Shown here: positions 19,813-29,029 of the stretch, piece after piece
Layout: every line of letters starts with the position of its first letter
Numbering within the stretch: the stretch's first letter is position 1
Assembly (NCBI RefSeq): GCF_000013085.1
Contig: NC_007643.1
Location: forward strand, 2,217,001-2,281,000
Reading direction: 5' to 3'
Length of the DNA: 64,000 nt
Source: Rhodospirillum rubrum ATCC 11170
GTDB taxonomy: Bacteria > Pseudomonadota > Alphaproteobacteria > Rhodospirillales > Rhodospirillaceae
Notes under the pieces: generated by a model
What the model saw: the letters and a program-made list of their open reading frames with translations, nothing else
Told to the model about the DNA's origin: nothing
The model's database searches: none
Program-made: the position numbers and the translations under genes

Positions 19813-21463
19813 AAAGGGCCTCCTTGAAGGGGGTCACGCCAACCCGGCGGAAGGTCTCGATGAAGGTCTCGCCGTCCTGGCGCAGGCCGATGTAGGTATC
19901 GACCACGGTTTCCACCGCGCCGACGATGGCGTCGGCGGAAAAGCCCTGGCCGGTGATGCGGGCGATGGCGGCGGTTTCATCGGCGGCGCCGCCCAGCACC
20001 AGTTGGTAAGCCTCGTTGCCGGTCTTCTCGAGCCCGAGGATGCCGATATTGCCCGCGTGGTGGTGGCCGCAGGCGTTGATGCAGCCGCTGATGTTCAGGG
20101 TGATCGGGCCGATGTCGCGCAGGCGGGCCGGATCGGCGAAACGGGCGCTGAGCGCCTGGGCGATGGGGATCGAACGCGCCGTGGCCAAGGAGCAGTAATC
20201 CAGGCCCGGGCAGCTGATGATATCGCCGATCCGCCCGACATTGGCGGTTTCCAGCCCGGCCGCGACCAGAGCGGCCCAGAGCGCGGGCAGATCTTCTTGG
20301 CGAACATGGGGCAGCAGCAGGTTCTGCTCGTGGGTGACCCGCAGCAGCCCCTTGGAATAGCGCTCGGCCAGATCGGCGATGGTTTCAAGCTGGGCGGTGG
20401 TGGCGTCGCCCGGAATGCCCCCTGCGGGTTTCAGCGAAATCGTCACCCCGGCATGGCCGGCCACCTTATGGGCATGGACATTGGCATCGAGCCAGCCGGC
20501 GAAGGCCGGGTCGCTGGCGCGGCGCTTGGTGATGGCGCGCGAGGCCGCCAGCCCGCCGTCCTCGGGGGCGCTGTCTTGGGGCACGAAATAGCTTTGGATG
20601 CGGGCGATCTCGGCCTCGGGCACATCGATGGTGGCCCGGCCCATCGCCTCCCATTCCGCATCGACCTCGGCGCGGAAGGCCTCGACCCCCAGGCTGTCGA
20701 CCAGGATCTTGATCCGCGCCTTGTATTTGTTCTCGCGCTGGCCCTGGCGGTTATAGACCCGCAAGATGGCCTCGATGTAGCTCAGCAGGTGTTGTTTGGG
20801 CAGGTCGTCGCGCAACAGCCGACCCAGGCGCGGGGTGCGGCCCATGCCGCCGCCGACGAAGACCTTGAAGCCGATCTCGCCGCCGCCGATCGGCGCCAGT
20901 TCCAGGCCGATGTCATGGAAGCGGATGGCGGCGCGGTCATGGCTGGCGCCGGTGATGGCGACCTTGAACTTGCGCGGCAAGAAGGTGAATTCGGGGTGGA
21001 AGGTCGACCACTGGCGGATCAGCTCGGCCCAGGGCCGGGGATCTTCGACCTCGTCGGCGGCGACGCCGGCCAAGGGATCGGTGGTGGTGTTGCGGATGCA
21101 GTTGCCGCTGGTCTGAATGGCATGCATCCCGACCTCGGCCAACTCTTCCAGAACGGCGGGAATATCCGACAGGGCGACCCAGTTGAACTGGATGTTCTGC
21201 CGGGTGGTGAAATGGCCATAGCCGCGATCATAGCGCTGGGCGATGGCGCCCAGGCGGCGCAACTGGGTGGCGTTGATCTCGCCATAGGGGATGCAGACCC
21301 GCAGCATATAGGCATGGAGCTGCAGATAGACGCCGTTCATCAGCCGCAGGGGGCGAAAGGCCTCCTCGTCAAGCTCCCCCGACAGGCGGCGGTTCACCTG
21401 ATCGCGGAATTCGCTGATCCGGTCGGCGACAATGGCGGCATCGAATTCATCGTAACGATACAT
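19793..21463 (-). CDS. cysI: sulfite reductase hemoprotein (nitrite/sulfite reductase family)
   Basis: 556 aa. Two ferredoxin-like half domains (YGHFTTRQNIQFNWV and LRVTHEQNLLLPHV) and the cluster/siroheme region with TSGNCIRNTTTD, CPGLDYCSLATA and NISGCINACGHHH, the last two giving the four Cys that bind the [4Fe-4S]-siroheme centre. It reduces sulfite to sulfide. The context with cysG (siroheme) and cysH favours sulfite over nitrite. No flavoprotein subunit is seen, so ferredoxin may be the donor. Start at ATG 21463, two bases after the DUF2849 stop. Confidence 0.92.
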   Translation of the reverse strand: MYRYDEFDAAIVADRISEFRDQVNRRLSGELDEEAFRPLRLMNGVYLQLHAYMLRVCIPYGEINATQLRRLGAIAQRYDRGYGHFTTRQNIQFNWVALSDIPAVLEELAEVGMHAIQTSGNCIRNTTTDPLAGVAADEVEDPRPWAELIRQWSTFHPEFTFLPRKFKVAITGASHDRAAIRFHDIGLELAPIGGGEIGFKVFVGGGMGRTPRLGRLLRDDLPKQHLLSYIEAILRVYNRQGQRENKYKARIKILVDSLGVEAFRAEVDAEWEAMGRATIDVPEAEIARIQSYFVPQDSAPEDGGLAASRAITKRRASDPAFAGWLDANVHAHKVAGHAGVTISLKPAGGIPGDATTAQLETIADLAERYSKGLLRVTHEQNLLLPHVRQEDLPALWAALVAAGLETANVGRIGDIISCPGLDYCSLATARSIPIAQALSARFADPARLRDIGPITLNISGCINACGHHHAGNIGILGLEKTGNEAYQLVLGGAADETAAIARITGQGFSADAIVGAVETVVDTYIGLRQDGETFIETFRRVGVTPFKEALYGSVAA

Positions 21464-21465
21464 GA

Positions 21466-21798
21466 TCAGGAAGCCTTGGACTGGATCTTGGACAGGGGAA
21501 GACCGGCGCCGGCCTGGACGGTGGGGCCCTGGGCGCGGATCCTTTCGCGCAAATGGGCGGGTTCGCCACCTTCCAAGGCGTGGCTGTAGATGCCGACGAC
21601 GGCGGTATCGGGTTCGGCGCGGGCGCGGTCCAACTCGGCGGCCAGCGCCTCGCCGGACAGGGTCAGGGCCTCGGCCAAATCCGCCGACCAACCGCCATCG
21701 CCACGGCGATAAACCACCTTGCCATCGGTTAGGCGATTGGCGGTGATCACCTCGGCGGAAAAGACGGAACCGGCTTTGACGGGGTCGGAGGAGGTCAT
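21466..21798 (-). CDS. DUF2849 family protein
   Basis: 110 aa from the ATG at 21798, which has AGGA 8 nt upstream; an ATG at 21804 is too close to that site but possible. Motifs FSAEVITANRLTDGKVVYRRGDGGWSADLAEA fit DUF2849, a small family almost always next to cysI and cysG in alphaproteobacteria. No membrane segment or cofactor site. Function unknown, presumably helping sulfite reduction. Located between cysG and cysI in the same operon. Confidence 0.85.
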   Translation of the reverse strand: MTSSDPVKAGSVFSAEVITANRLTDGKVVYRRGDGGWSADLAEALTLSGEALAAELDRARAEPDTAVVGIYSHALEGGEPAHLRERIRAQGPTVQAGAGLPLSKIQSKAS

Positions 21799-21830
21799 GG
21801 TCATGGTCCTAAAAAGCGAAGACACCGCGT

Positions 21831-23330
21831 TCAGCCCGCCTGGGACGGCAGGGCTTGGGAGGCGAAGGACGGATCGCCGGCGAAGGCGCGCGGGGTGGAA
21901 AAAACCGGGGCGATCGCCGGCAGGCGGCCGGCCTTGGCGACGACCTTGCCGACCAGCACCAGCCCCGGGGCATCGGGCGCGGCCAAGGCCCCTTGGGCGA
22001 CCAGCCGGGGCAGCTCGCCCAGGGTTCCGCGCGAAACGCGCTGGCCCTGGCGGCTGGCGTCATGAACCACGGCCACCGGGGTCTCGGCCGACAGCCCGCC
22101 TTCGATCAGCCCCTCGGCCGCCGCCGTGGCCCGTGACAGGCCCATATAGACCGCCAGGGTGCCACCGGTCCGCGCCGCCGCCCGCCAATCGACGGCGGCC
22201 TCGCTCTCGCCGGCCGCCGGAGCGCGCCGATGGCCCGACAGCAAGGTGACGCTGGGCGCCCCGTCACGATCGGTCAGCGAGATGCCGATGGCGGCGGCGG
22301 CGGCCGAAGCCGCGGTGATCCCCGGCACCACCGTCCAGGCCACCCCGGCGGCGGCCAGGGCGTCGATTTCCTCGGACAGGCGGGCGAAAACCGCCGGGTC
22401 GCCGCCTTTCAGGCGCACCACCACCCGCCCCGCTGCGGCCAGATCGCACATCAACCGGCCAATCTGCTCCTGGGTCAGGCTCGCCCGGCCCTTGCGCTTG
22501 CCGACGTAGATCCGCGCGGCGTCGCGCCGGGCCATATCCAAGATCCCCTCGCCCACCAGATCGTCATAAACCAGGGCATCGGCCTCCTGGAGCAGGCGCT
22601 GGGCCTTCAGGGTCAGAAGATCGGGGTCTCCCGGTCCGGCGCCGACCAGATGAACGACCCCGGCGGCCGGCGCGCCGTTGTCCAGGGCCTCGCCGTCATT
22701 GAGCAGGCGCAGGGCGGCGGTTCGGGCGCGCGGCTCGTCGCCTTCCAGGGCGGCCAGGGCCGGGGCGCCGTCGAAGAAGCGGTCCCAGAAGCGCCGGCGC
22801 CGGTCGCCATCGGGCAGGGCTTGGGCGACCGTGCCGCGAAAGCCCTCGGCCAGCCGGGCGAGGGCTCCCAGCCGGGCGGGCAGCAAGCGGTCGATGGCGG
22901 CGCGCACCCGGCGCGCCAGCACCGGCGCCCGCCCCCCAGTTCCGATGGCCACGACGATCGGGCTGCGATCGACGATGGCCGGCGTCAGGAAATCGCATAA
23001 TTCGGGGCGATCGACGACATTGACCAGCACCCCCCGGGCGCTGGCGGCGGCATGAACGGCCCTGTCCTCTTCCAGGCTTTCGCCGGCGGCATAGACCAAC
23101 CGCACGTCGCGCCACTCCTCCTCGCCGCCCTGGCCGGGAAAGCCCTGGCGGTGATCAAGGGCGGGATGGCCGCGCAGATCTTGCCAATCGGCCGATAAGG
23201 CGGGCGCGAAAACGCTGACCCTGGCGCCGGCCTTGAGCGCCAGACGCGCCTTGGCGGCCGCGGCGGCGCCGCCGCCGACGACAAGAACGCGGACCCCGGT
23301 AAGGGTCAGAAAAATCGGGAAGCTGTCCAT
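21831..23330 (-). CDS. cysG: siroheme synthase (fused CysG)
   Basis: 499 aa, trifunctional fusion. N-terminal precorrin-2 dehydrogenase/ferrochelatase with Rossmann motif VLVVGGGAAAAAKARLAL and NVVDRPELCDF; middle CysG dimerisation region; C-terminal uroporphyrinogen III methyltransferase beginning VHLVGAGPGDPDLLTLKA, with VRLKGGDPAVFAR and VVPGITAA. It makes siroheme from uroporphyrinogen III, the cofactor of the CysI enzyme encoded downstream. First gene of the operon cysG-DUF2849-cysI-DUF934-cysH. The upstream 625 bp should carry its promoter. Confidence 0.95.
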   Translation of the reverse strand: MDSFPIFLTLTGVRVLVVGGGAAAAAKARLALKAGARVSVFAPALSADWQDLRGHPALDHRQGFPGQGGEEEWRDVRLVYAAGESLEEDRAVHAAASARGVLVNVVDRPELCDFLTPAIVDRSPIVVAIGTGGRAPVLARRVRAAIDRLLPARLGALARLAEGFRGTVAQALPDGDRRRRFWDRFFDGAPALAALEGDEPRARTAALRLLNDGEALDNGAPAAGVVHLVGAGPGDPDLLTLKAQRLLQEADALVYDDLVGEGILDMARRDAARIYVGKRKGRASLTQEQIGRLMCDLAAAGRVVVRLKGGDPAVFARLSEEIDALAAAGVAWTVVPGITAASAAAAAIGISLTDRDGAPSVTLLSGHRRAPAAGESEAAVDWRAAARTGGTLAVYMGLSRATAAAEGLIEGGLSAETPVAVVHDASRQGQRVSRGTLGELPRLVAQGALAAPDAPGLVLVGKVVAKAGRLPAIAPVFSTPRAFAGDPSFASQALPSQAG

Positions 23331-23955
23331 GGACGGGCCCTATAAAAATCTGGCGAGGATCCCTTACGGGAAGCATCGCGAAAGGCGGGGTTCCGATGAG
23401 AGCGACCGGTCCCCGGGGGCCGGCCGATCAGTCACGCGGAGACGACAGGACGTCGAAAAGGCCAACGAAGATCCAAGGGGAGGAAAACGACGCCAGCCTC
23501 CCTTGATCACCGGCCGATCGTCGACATCGCCCCTCCCTGAAAGACATCACGGGGCCTGTTCGTCGGGACCTTGAAGAGATTTGCCGACAAAAGCCGTCAA
23601 AACCCCCGGCGCGCCGTCGCCCCTCGCTGTGCCTCGCCTTGCTCACGTCCAAAAGCCTTTGCGAAATCCATTGATTTATTTGGATTGCCCCCTTGGGCGC
23701 GACGGCCGAAATGTCCATAATGTCTGCAACGCGCCACTCCAGGGCTTCTAAATTTTACATCTTCAACCACATTGTCAAGGTTTTTAAAACACAAAGAATA
23801 TGTGTTAAAATTTAATTTAACATTTTTTAAAAGTATTTACCGACATTGCGGGTTATACGAACTTGAAAAAACTGCTTAACGACGATTTGATAATTCTACT
23901 CACGCCATAAGATACGCAGGGTCTCTACCGCCCTGACCCCAAAAAGGATGCATCG
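23331..23955. promoter_or_regulatory. long intergenic region with AT-rich core
   Basis: 625 bp between divergent cysG and a TetR gene, with no supportable gene. The part 23745-23900 is strikingly A+T-rich compared with everything around it and contains an inverted repeat TGTTAAA/TTTAACA at 23803-23822 followed by a T-run. It may be a promoter/operator region, or the scar of transferred DNA. No tRNA or riboswitch form was recognised. Confidence 0.45.
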
Positions 23956-24564
23956 ATGACCCGCTGGAAAACCACCGATCTTGATTCCGCGGCCCTCTTC
24001 CAGCGCAAGCGGGATGCGGTGATTCACGAAGCGGCGCAGGCTTTCAGTCGGTTTGGCTACCACGGCACCTCGCTTGACGATATCGCCCGCGTGCTCAACG
24101 TCACCAAGGCGGCGCTTTACTACTATGTCGCCAGCAAACAGGAGCTTCTGGCCCATTGCCATGCCATCGGGCTGGGGATCTGCGAGGCGTCCCTGGCCGA
24201 TGGCCGGGCCAAGGCCACCAGCGGTCTGGATGCGATCGACGGCTTCGTCCGCGCCTATGTCGATCGCGCCACCGGGGAATTGGGGGTCTGTCTGCTGATT
24301 GGCGATCTGTCGTGCCTGGCTCCGGCGGCGCGGACCGAGGTGATGGCGCGACGCGACGCCTTCGAGGGGTCGTTGCGCGATCTGATCCGCGCCGGCCGCG
24401 AGGACGGCGGGATCAGGCCCGATGTCGATCCCAAGCTCAGCTGTTTTCAGATCCTTGGCGCGCTCAATCACATCCCGCGCTGGTACAGCCCAACGGGCCC
24501 GAACTCGCCCGCCGAGCTTGCCCAGTATTTCGCCCGCCAGATCCACGCCAGCCTGTCGATCTGA
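23956..24564 (+). CDS. TetR/AcrR family transcription regulator
   Basis: 202 aa. N-terminal TetR helix-turn-helix at about residues 18-65: AAQAFSRFGYHGTSLDDIARVLNVTKAALYYYVASKQELL, a strong match to the family. The C-terminal ligand domain has no known signature. It should repress a target, probably one with an operator in the A+T-rich region upstream, possibly its own gene. The only divergent neighbour is the cysG operon, 625 bp away. Its C-terminal codons form the first copy of the 31-bp tandem repeat that follows. Confidence 0.9.
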   Translation: MTRWKTTDLDSAALFQRKRDAVIHEAAQAFSRFGYHGTSLDDIARVLNVTKAALYYYVASKQELLAHCHAIGLGICEASLADGRAKATSGLDAIDGFVRAYVDRATGELGVCLLIGDLSCLAPAARTEVMARRDAFEGSLRDLIRAGREDGGIRPDVDPKLSCFQILGALNHIPRWYSPTGPNSPAELAQYFARQIHASLSI

Positions 24565-24660
24565 TCGACAAAACCCTTCAACCCTGTCGATCTGATCGAC
24601 AAAACCCTTCAACCCTGTCGATCTGATCGACAAAACCCTTCACCCCGTCGATCAGATCGA
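24552..24660. repeat. 31-bp tandem repeat with palindromic core
   Basis: Units begin at 24552, 24583, 24614 and 24645 (last partial). Each contains the palindrome GTCGATCTGATCGAC followed by AAAACCCTTCA. The first copy covers the TetR stop codon and the last covers the stop of the convergent LuxR gene, so both proteins end in similar codons (Ser-Ile-stop). Confidence 0.9.
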
Positions 24661-25506
24661 GACGCTCTGTAGATCGGCCCCGGGATCGGGAAAGGGCAGG
24701 TCTCCCGGAGCGCGGCGCAGCGGCGCCACCCCGTCAAACAGCAGGCCCATGGCCAGGGCGCGGGCCACCGCCTGGGCGGTGGTGCGCGCCATAAGCTTGC
24801 GCCGCGCCGCCCCCAGATGGTGTTCGGCCGTTCGATCGGCCACGCCCAGCCGATCGGCGACCTCGCCCACCTGACAGCCGCGCGCCGACCAGATCAGGCT
24901 CTCGCGCTCGCGGTTGGTCAGATGGATGACGTGGTCTTGCGGATTGACCCGGGTCGAAAACAGCGGGAACCGCTCCATGGCCTCATGAAAGGTATAGGCG
25001 AGGGCGACCAGGGTGGCGCCCTTGTCGGTCAGAATGCCCCTCCAGTCGTCATCGCCAAGCCCGGTGGCGCTGAAGAACAGGCCACCGGCGCTGCCATCGC
25101 GACCAAAGCGCACGGGGACGCTCAGGCCGTTGCGCACGCCAAAGGCCTCCCCCTCCTCCCAAACCCGGATCTGGCGTTCCGAAAGCTCGGCGAGCCGACG
25201 CGGCGTAACCCAGGGAACCGGTTGCGAAAAGCGGAAAACCCATTGAACGGCGGTATCGTGGCTAAGGTGTCCGGCCTGACTGTAGCGATCCAGGAAGGCT
25301 TGATCGAAATGGGACATATAGACCGTCTCGCGGCCCGGATCGCTGCGATAATGGGGGGAGAACAAGGCGCCATAGGACACATGGGGCACGCCCGCCGCCT
25401 CGAACTCCCGACGCATCAGACTCCAACACGACCGGGGCGTGTCACAGGCGGCAAGCCTGGTTTGAAAGCCGCATTGGGCAACGGTGAGGCTGCAGTCCTT
25501 GTTCAC
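24652..25506 (-). CDS. LuxR-family regulator with autoinducer-binding-like domain (LuxR solo)
   Basis: 284 aa from a GTG at 25506 preceded by GGGGGG; the in-frame extension upstream is unlikely. N-terminal part resembles the acyl-homoserine-lactone domain, but key positions differ: Phe (QAFLDRY) where Trp is usual, and HDT in place of the Asp-Pro pair. The C-terminal LuxR HTH is clear (LTNRERESLIWSARGCQVGEVADRLGVADRTAEHHLGAARRKL). No luxI is in the window. It may sense a non-canonical signal. Convergent with the TetR gene. Confidence 0.85.
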   Translation of the reverse strand: MNKDCSLTVAQCGFQTRLAACDTPRSCWSLMRREFEAAGVPHVSYGALFSPHYRSDPGRETVYMSHFDQAFLDRYSQAGHLSHDTAVQWVFRFSQPVPWVTPRRLAELSERQIRVWEEGEAFGVRNGLSVPVRFGRDGSAGGLFFSATGLGDDDWRGILTDKGATLVALAYTFHEAMERFPLFSTRVNPQDHVIHLTNRERESLIWSARGCQVGEVADRLGVADRTAEHHLGAARRKLMARTTAQAVARALAMGLLFDGVAPLRRAPGDLPFPDPGADLQSVSI

Positions 25507-25669
25507 ACTTGTCCCCCCTGCTTTCCGCAATCCCGCCCAGGTGAGGCGCAAGGGATATGATACGACTCTCTAACAAGTCGGCAAAGCCCGAGAATAACAA
25601 CCTTCCGTGGAATCACCGTCAGGGGGCCGGCGGGCCATCCCGCCGCCGGTCCCTCCCCTATGTCGCCGT

Positions 25670-27469
25670 CTATTTCGCCGCCAGGGTGGCGTCGGCGTCG
25701 GGCGAGGCGGCGGTATCGTGCAAGGCCTGACGGATCGCCCGATCCTTGGCATAGATATCGCGCACGAAGGCCACCTTGCCGCCCTCGCCGCCCCAGGCGG
25801 TGATATAGACCAGATGGATGGGCAGCGGGCGATTGAGACGGACGACCTTGGGGGTTGGGCCGGAGAAATCCGCCGCCGTCTTGCCGATCCGGTCGGTAAA
25901 GCGTTCAAGGATGTAATTGGCCAGCAGCGCCGGTTCCTGCACGCGCACGCAGCCATGGCTGACCGCCCGGGCGCTGCGATCGAAGACCCCCCGGCTGTTG
26001 GTGTCGTGGAGATAGACCGCATATTCATTGGGGAACATGAACTTCACCGTACCCAGCGGATTGGCCGGTCCGGGATCCTGGCGCAGGCGATAGCTGCGCG
26101 CCGCGTCGGCCTTCCAATCCACCGACTCATGACCGACGCCGTCATCCCAGCCCTCGACCCCACGGGGCAGAACGGTGAAGCCCTTTTTGGCCAGATAAGC
26201 CGAATTCTCGATCTGCTTGGGAATGACCTCGGCCTGGGCGATCGAGATCGGCACGTTCCAATAGGGGTTGAATTCCATGTAGCGCAGGGTGTCGCTAAAC
26301 AGCGGCGTTTCGAAATCCTGGCGGCCGACCGCCACCCGCATCGACAAGACCGTCGTCCGCCCCTCGTTCAGATAAAGCTGATATTGGGGCACATTGACCA
26401 GCAGATGGGTCTGGCCAAGGGCGCGCGGCAACAGCCGCCAACGTTCCAGGGCGACGCGGATCTGGGTGATGCGCTGGGCCGGGGTGGTGTTCATGTCGAC
26501 CAGCGTACCGCGACCGATCACGCCATCGGCGCTCAGCCCGTGAGCGGCCTGGAAGATGCGGACCGCCTCGACCAGGAAGTCATCCAACAGCTCGGCGTCC
26601 GGCGGGCCGATGAAGGTCGGATCACTTCCCACGACGAGTCCCTCGGCCGCCAGACGCCGCCGCATCTCGGGCAGGCGCGGATCGCGATCGCCCGGCTTGA
26701 TCGAGGCGCCATCGGCCAGATCGGTCGGCCAACCACCGTCGCGGGCCAAAGCCTGATAGCGGACTAGCCCCTGGCGCAACAGGTCGTATTGGGGCGTCGG
26801 CGGCGCCAGGGTCGCCAGGAACAGGCCGAAGTCGGGCGCGGCGCCGGCATTGGCCAGCAAATCCTCGGGGATCACCCCCTCCTCGCGCGCGAGAAGGGCC
26901 AGACGCTCGCTAAAGGGCAGAGCGCGCCGGCTTTGCCCAAGCAGACGATCGGTGGCGAAAAGCAAAAATGCCCGGCCCATCAGCAGATCGGCGGTCTGGG
27001 CATCGGCGGGGGTGGTGCGCGCCAGCAGCCGCTTGATCTCGCCCAGGCGATAGGCCTCGCGGTCGATCCCCTCTTCGGACGCGCCCTCCAGGGCGGCGAT
27101 CAGGGCGAGCCCGCGCGGCGAGGCCGCCGCCCCGCTCATCCACAGCGGCTTGCCGCCGTGGTGGTCACGATAGGTCTTGGCCAGACGGGCGGCGGCATCG
27201 TTTTTGGACTCGGCCACGGCCAGCCCCGGGCGGGCAACGGCCGCCGACGGCGCGGCCAAAGGCGGCAGGGTGGCGGAACTGGGCGAATAGGTCGGGGTGC
27301 CCGGACCGATGGCCAGAGGATCGCTTGGCGGGTTCAGGCTGGTCGAGGCGAGGACGGCCGGCACGAAAAGGGCGGCGGCGAAAACACCCATCAGAGCACC
27401 ACGCCCAAGGACCGCTCCGAAGGTCGCGCCCCGGAGGACGCCTTTACCGGGAAAACTGCCGATCGTCAT
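25670..27469 (-). CDS. L,D-transpeptidase (YcbB/LdtD-like)
   Basis: 599 aa. N-terminal hydrophobic segment (residues about 18-40) as signal or anchor, Ala/Pro-rich linker, a peptidoglycan-binding domain around residues 300-370 (VRIFQAAHGLSADGVIGRGTLVDMN), and a YkuD catalytic domain with HLLVNVPQYQLYLNEG and the active-site SHGCVRVQ. The length and domain order match YcbB, which forms 3-3 crosslinks in peptidoglycan in the periplasm. Start at ATG 27469; the longer frame upstream lacks a signal. Monocistronic. Confidence 0.92.
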   Translation of the reverse strand: MTIGSFPGKGVLRGATFGAVLGRGALMGVFAAALFVPAVLASTSLNPPSDPLAIGPGTPTYSPSSATLPPLAAPSAAVARPGLAVAESKNDAAARLAKTYRDHHGGKPLWMSGAAASPRGLALIAALEGASEEGIDREAYRLGEIKRLLARTTPADAQTADLLMGRAFLLFATDRLLGQSRRALPFSERLALLAREEGVIPEDLLANAGAAPDFGLFLATLAPPTPQYDLLRQGLVRYQALARDGGWPTDLADGASIKPGDRDPRLPEMRRRLAAEGLVVGSDPTFIGPPDAELLDDFLVEAVRIFQAAHGLSADGVIGRGTLVDMNTTPAQRITQIRVALERWRLLPRALGQTHLLVNVPQYQLYLNEGRTTVLSMRVAVGRQDFETPLFSDTLRYMEFNPYWNVPISIAQAEVIPKQIENSAYLAKKGFTVLPRGVEGWDDGVGHESVDWKADAARSYRLRQDPGPANPLGTVKFMFPNEYAVYLHDTNSRGVFDRSARAVSHGCVRVQEPALLANYILERFTDRIGKTAADFSGPTPKVVRLNRPLPIHLVYITAWGGEGGKVAFVRDIYAKDRAIRQALHDTAASPDADATLAAK

Positions 27470-27768
27470 AGGCCACAACTCCGAAAAACCATCATTGTCA
27501 ACGGGTTCACGCGTATTTTTGGGGTAACGCGCGGGCTGACCAAGGCGTTCCCGCACCCTCCGTACAAAGCGGAGGCGGGGGGAGGCTGCGGGCTTTGTCT
27601 TGAAAGGGAGGTCTAACCCTCCGTCTATATAAGATGGATCCCCATGCCCCCGGCTGTCCAGGGCAGCGAGGGGACGGGAGCCGGCCAATCGTGATTTTTA
27701 GGCACCATGATGCAATGCGGCAACAACCCTGCGGCCAAGCTCCGAAAAAACCGGTTTACCCCTTATTT
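27470..27768. other. intergenic region upstream of the L,D-transpeptidase gene
   Basis: 299 bp. It should carry the transpeptidase promoter; a TTGACA on the minus strand close to the start has no good -10. No RNA gene or repeat seen. Confidence 0.3.
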
Positions 27769-28899
27769 TTAAAGGTCTTCTCCGTCTTCCCCCGGGGCTT
27801 TTCCGGCCGCGTCCAACGGCGAAGCGGAAGGCGGCGGCGTCGCCGCCAGGGCGCGTTCGACGACGGCCAGATTGTGTTCCCAATCGCGCATCGGCGTTCC
27901 GGCCAGGGCCAGCGACTGGCGCATCAAGCGCGCCGCCAGCAGCCGATCGCCCCGCCGATGCATCACCACGCCCAAAAGATGCACGGCGGCGGGATGTTCG
28001 GGCACGCGCTTGAGCACGCCGCGCAGCACGTCCTCGGCCCGGCCCAATCGACCGGCGCGAATGTGAACGACGGCGGCGCTGACCCCGGCGCCCGGGGTCA
28101 GGAACAGCCGTTCACCGGGCGGCGCCGTGATCGCCTGAAGCACCCGGTCTTCCAACGGCAACTCCAAACGATCGAGCAGCAGGCGGGTCACCGCCCCGGC
28201 ATCGGCCAAAAAGGCCTCGCGGCTGATTTCAATGATCCGCCCGGGCAGGGCCGTGGCCCAATGGTCGATCAAGCGGTTCTGGGTTTGCGCCAGCAAGCCG
28301 GCCTCGGCGCCCAGCGTCCCCCCCTCCCCGGCTTCGTCCAGGGCGTCGCGGCAAAAGATCAGGGGAGCCTTGGGAAAAAGCAGATGGACCAGTCCGACCA
28401 GGGCGGCATTCAGGCCGCGGCCGTCCAGCACATGGTCGGCCATCGGATCTTCCTGGAGGATCCGGGTCAGCAGCCAGCCCGCGACCTTGAGCGAATCGGT
28501 CGCCGACAGGCCATCGAGGCTTTCGGGAAAGACCCGCGCCCGCCCGGCATCGTGGTCCCAGGCTTCCAGGGTCTCGACGACCCCGGGGATAAGATCAAGG
28601 GGGGGGGCGCCGTGAATGCGCGAATGGGCGGTCAGGATCGCCTGAACGCGCTTGGCCAAAGGCGTCGCCGGCCCCACCAGGAAAAGCGGCACCCGGGTCG
28701 GATCGCCATGGGCCTGACGGGCGGCGAAGAACACCGGCGACTGATGGGCGATAACCCGATCAGCTCGCCCGGCGAGCGCCAGCGACTCACGGCAGGCGGG
28801 AGCCGGCTGGGGCGGCGCGATCTTGGAAGCCTGACGGATATCGCGATCCCGGCCGTCCCCGGGGACGGGGATTGGCTGGCTTGGATCGGGGTTGGTCAT
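27769..28899 (-). CDS. sulfotransferase-like domain protein with C-terminal TPR
   Basis: 376 aa from the ATG at 28899 (AGGGG 8 nt upstream). Residues about 50-270 align by pattern with TPR-linked sulfotransferases: PLFLVG...VQAILTAHSRIHGAPPL sits where PIFIVGMPRSGTTLLEQIL is usual, and ISREAFLADAGAVTRLLLDRLELP where the YEDL stretch is usual. The PAPS-binding RSGTT loop is replaced by PATPLAKR, so catalysis is doubtful. C-terminal TPR-like helices (about 280-350). Divergent from rlmJ. Role unknown. Confidence 0.6.
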   Translation of the reverse strand: MTNPDPSQPIPVPGDGRDRDIRQASKIAPPQPAPACRESLALAGRADRVIAHQSPVFFAARQAHGDPTRVPLFLVGPATPLAKRVQAILTAHSRIHGAPPLDLIPGVVETLEAWDHDAGRARVFPESLDGLSATDSLKVAGWLLTRILQEDPMADHVLDGRGLNAALVGLVHLLFPKAPLIFCRDALDEAGEGGTLGAEAGLLAQTQNRLIDHWATALPGRIIEISREAFLADAGAVTRLLLDRLELPLEDRVLQAITAPPGERLFLTPGAGVSAAVVHIRAGRLGRAEDVLRGVLKRVPEHPAAVHLLGVVMHRRGDRLLAARLMRQSLALAGTPMRDWEHNLAVVERALAATPPPSASPLDAAGKAPGEDGEDL

Positions 28900-29029
28900 A
28901 GCAGGCCCCTTGTGTCCGCCATCGGGCCGGGCCATGGTAGCGCCCTCCGGCATCGACGCCAAGACGCGCAACCGCTTCTTCCGACCGGAGAAATCCATTT
29001 TGCTCCTCCCTCGCGCAATCGGGCTATCG

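Noticed and set aside
19553-21589. Very long ORF (over 670 aa) opposite cysI
   Set aside because: It is the antisense frame of cysI and DUF934; its sequence has the His/Gly/Asp-rich look of a shadow, with no domain.
23331-23640. Riboswitch or leader RNA upstream of cysG
   Set aside because: No recognisable cobalamin or SAM riboswitch consensus was found on the minus strand.
24552-24660. CRISPR array
   Set aside because: Units follow one another directly without unique spacers; it is a simple tandem repeat.
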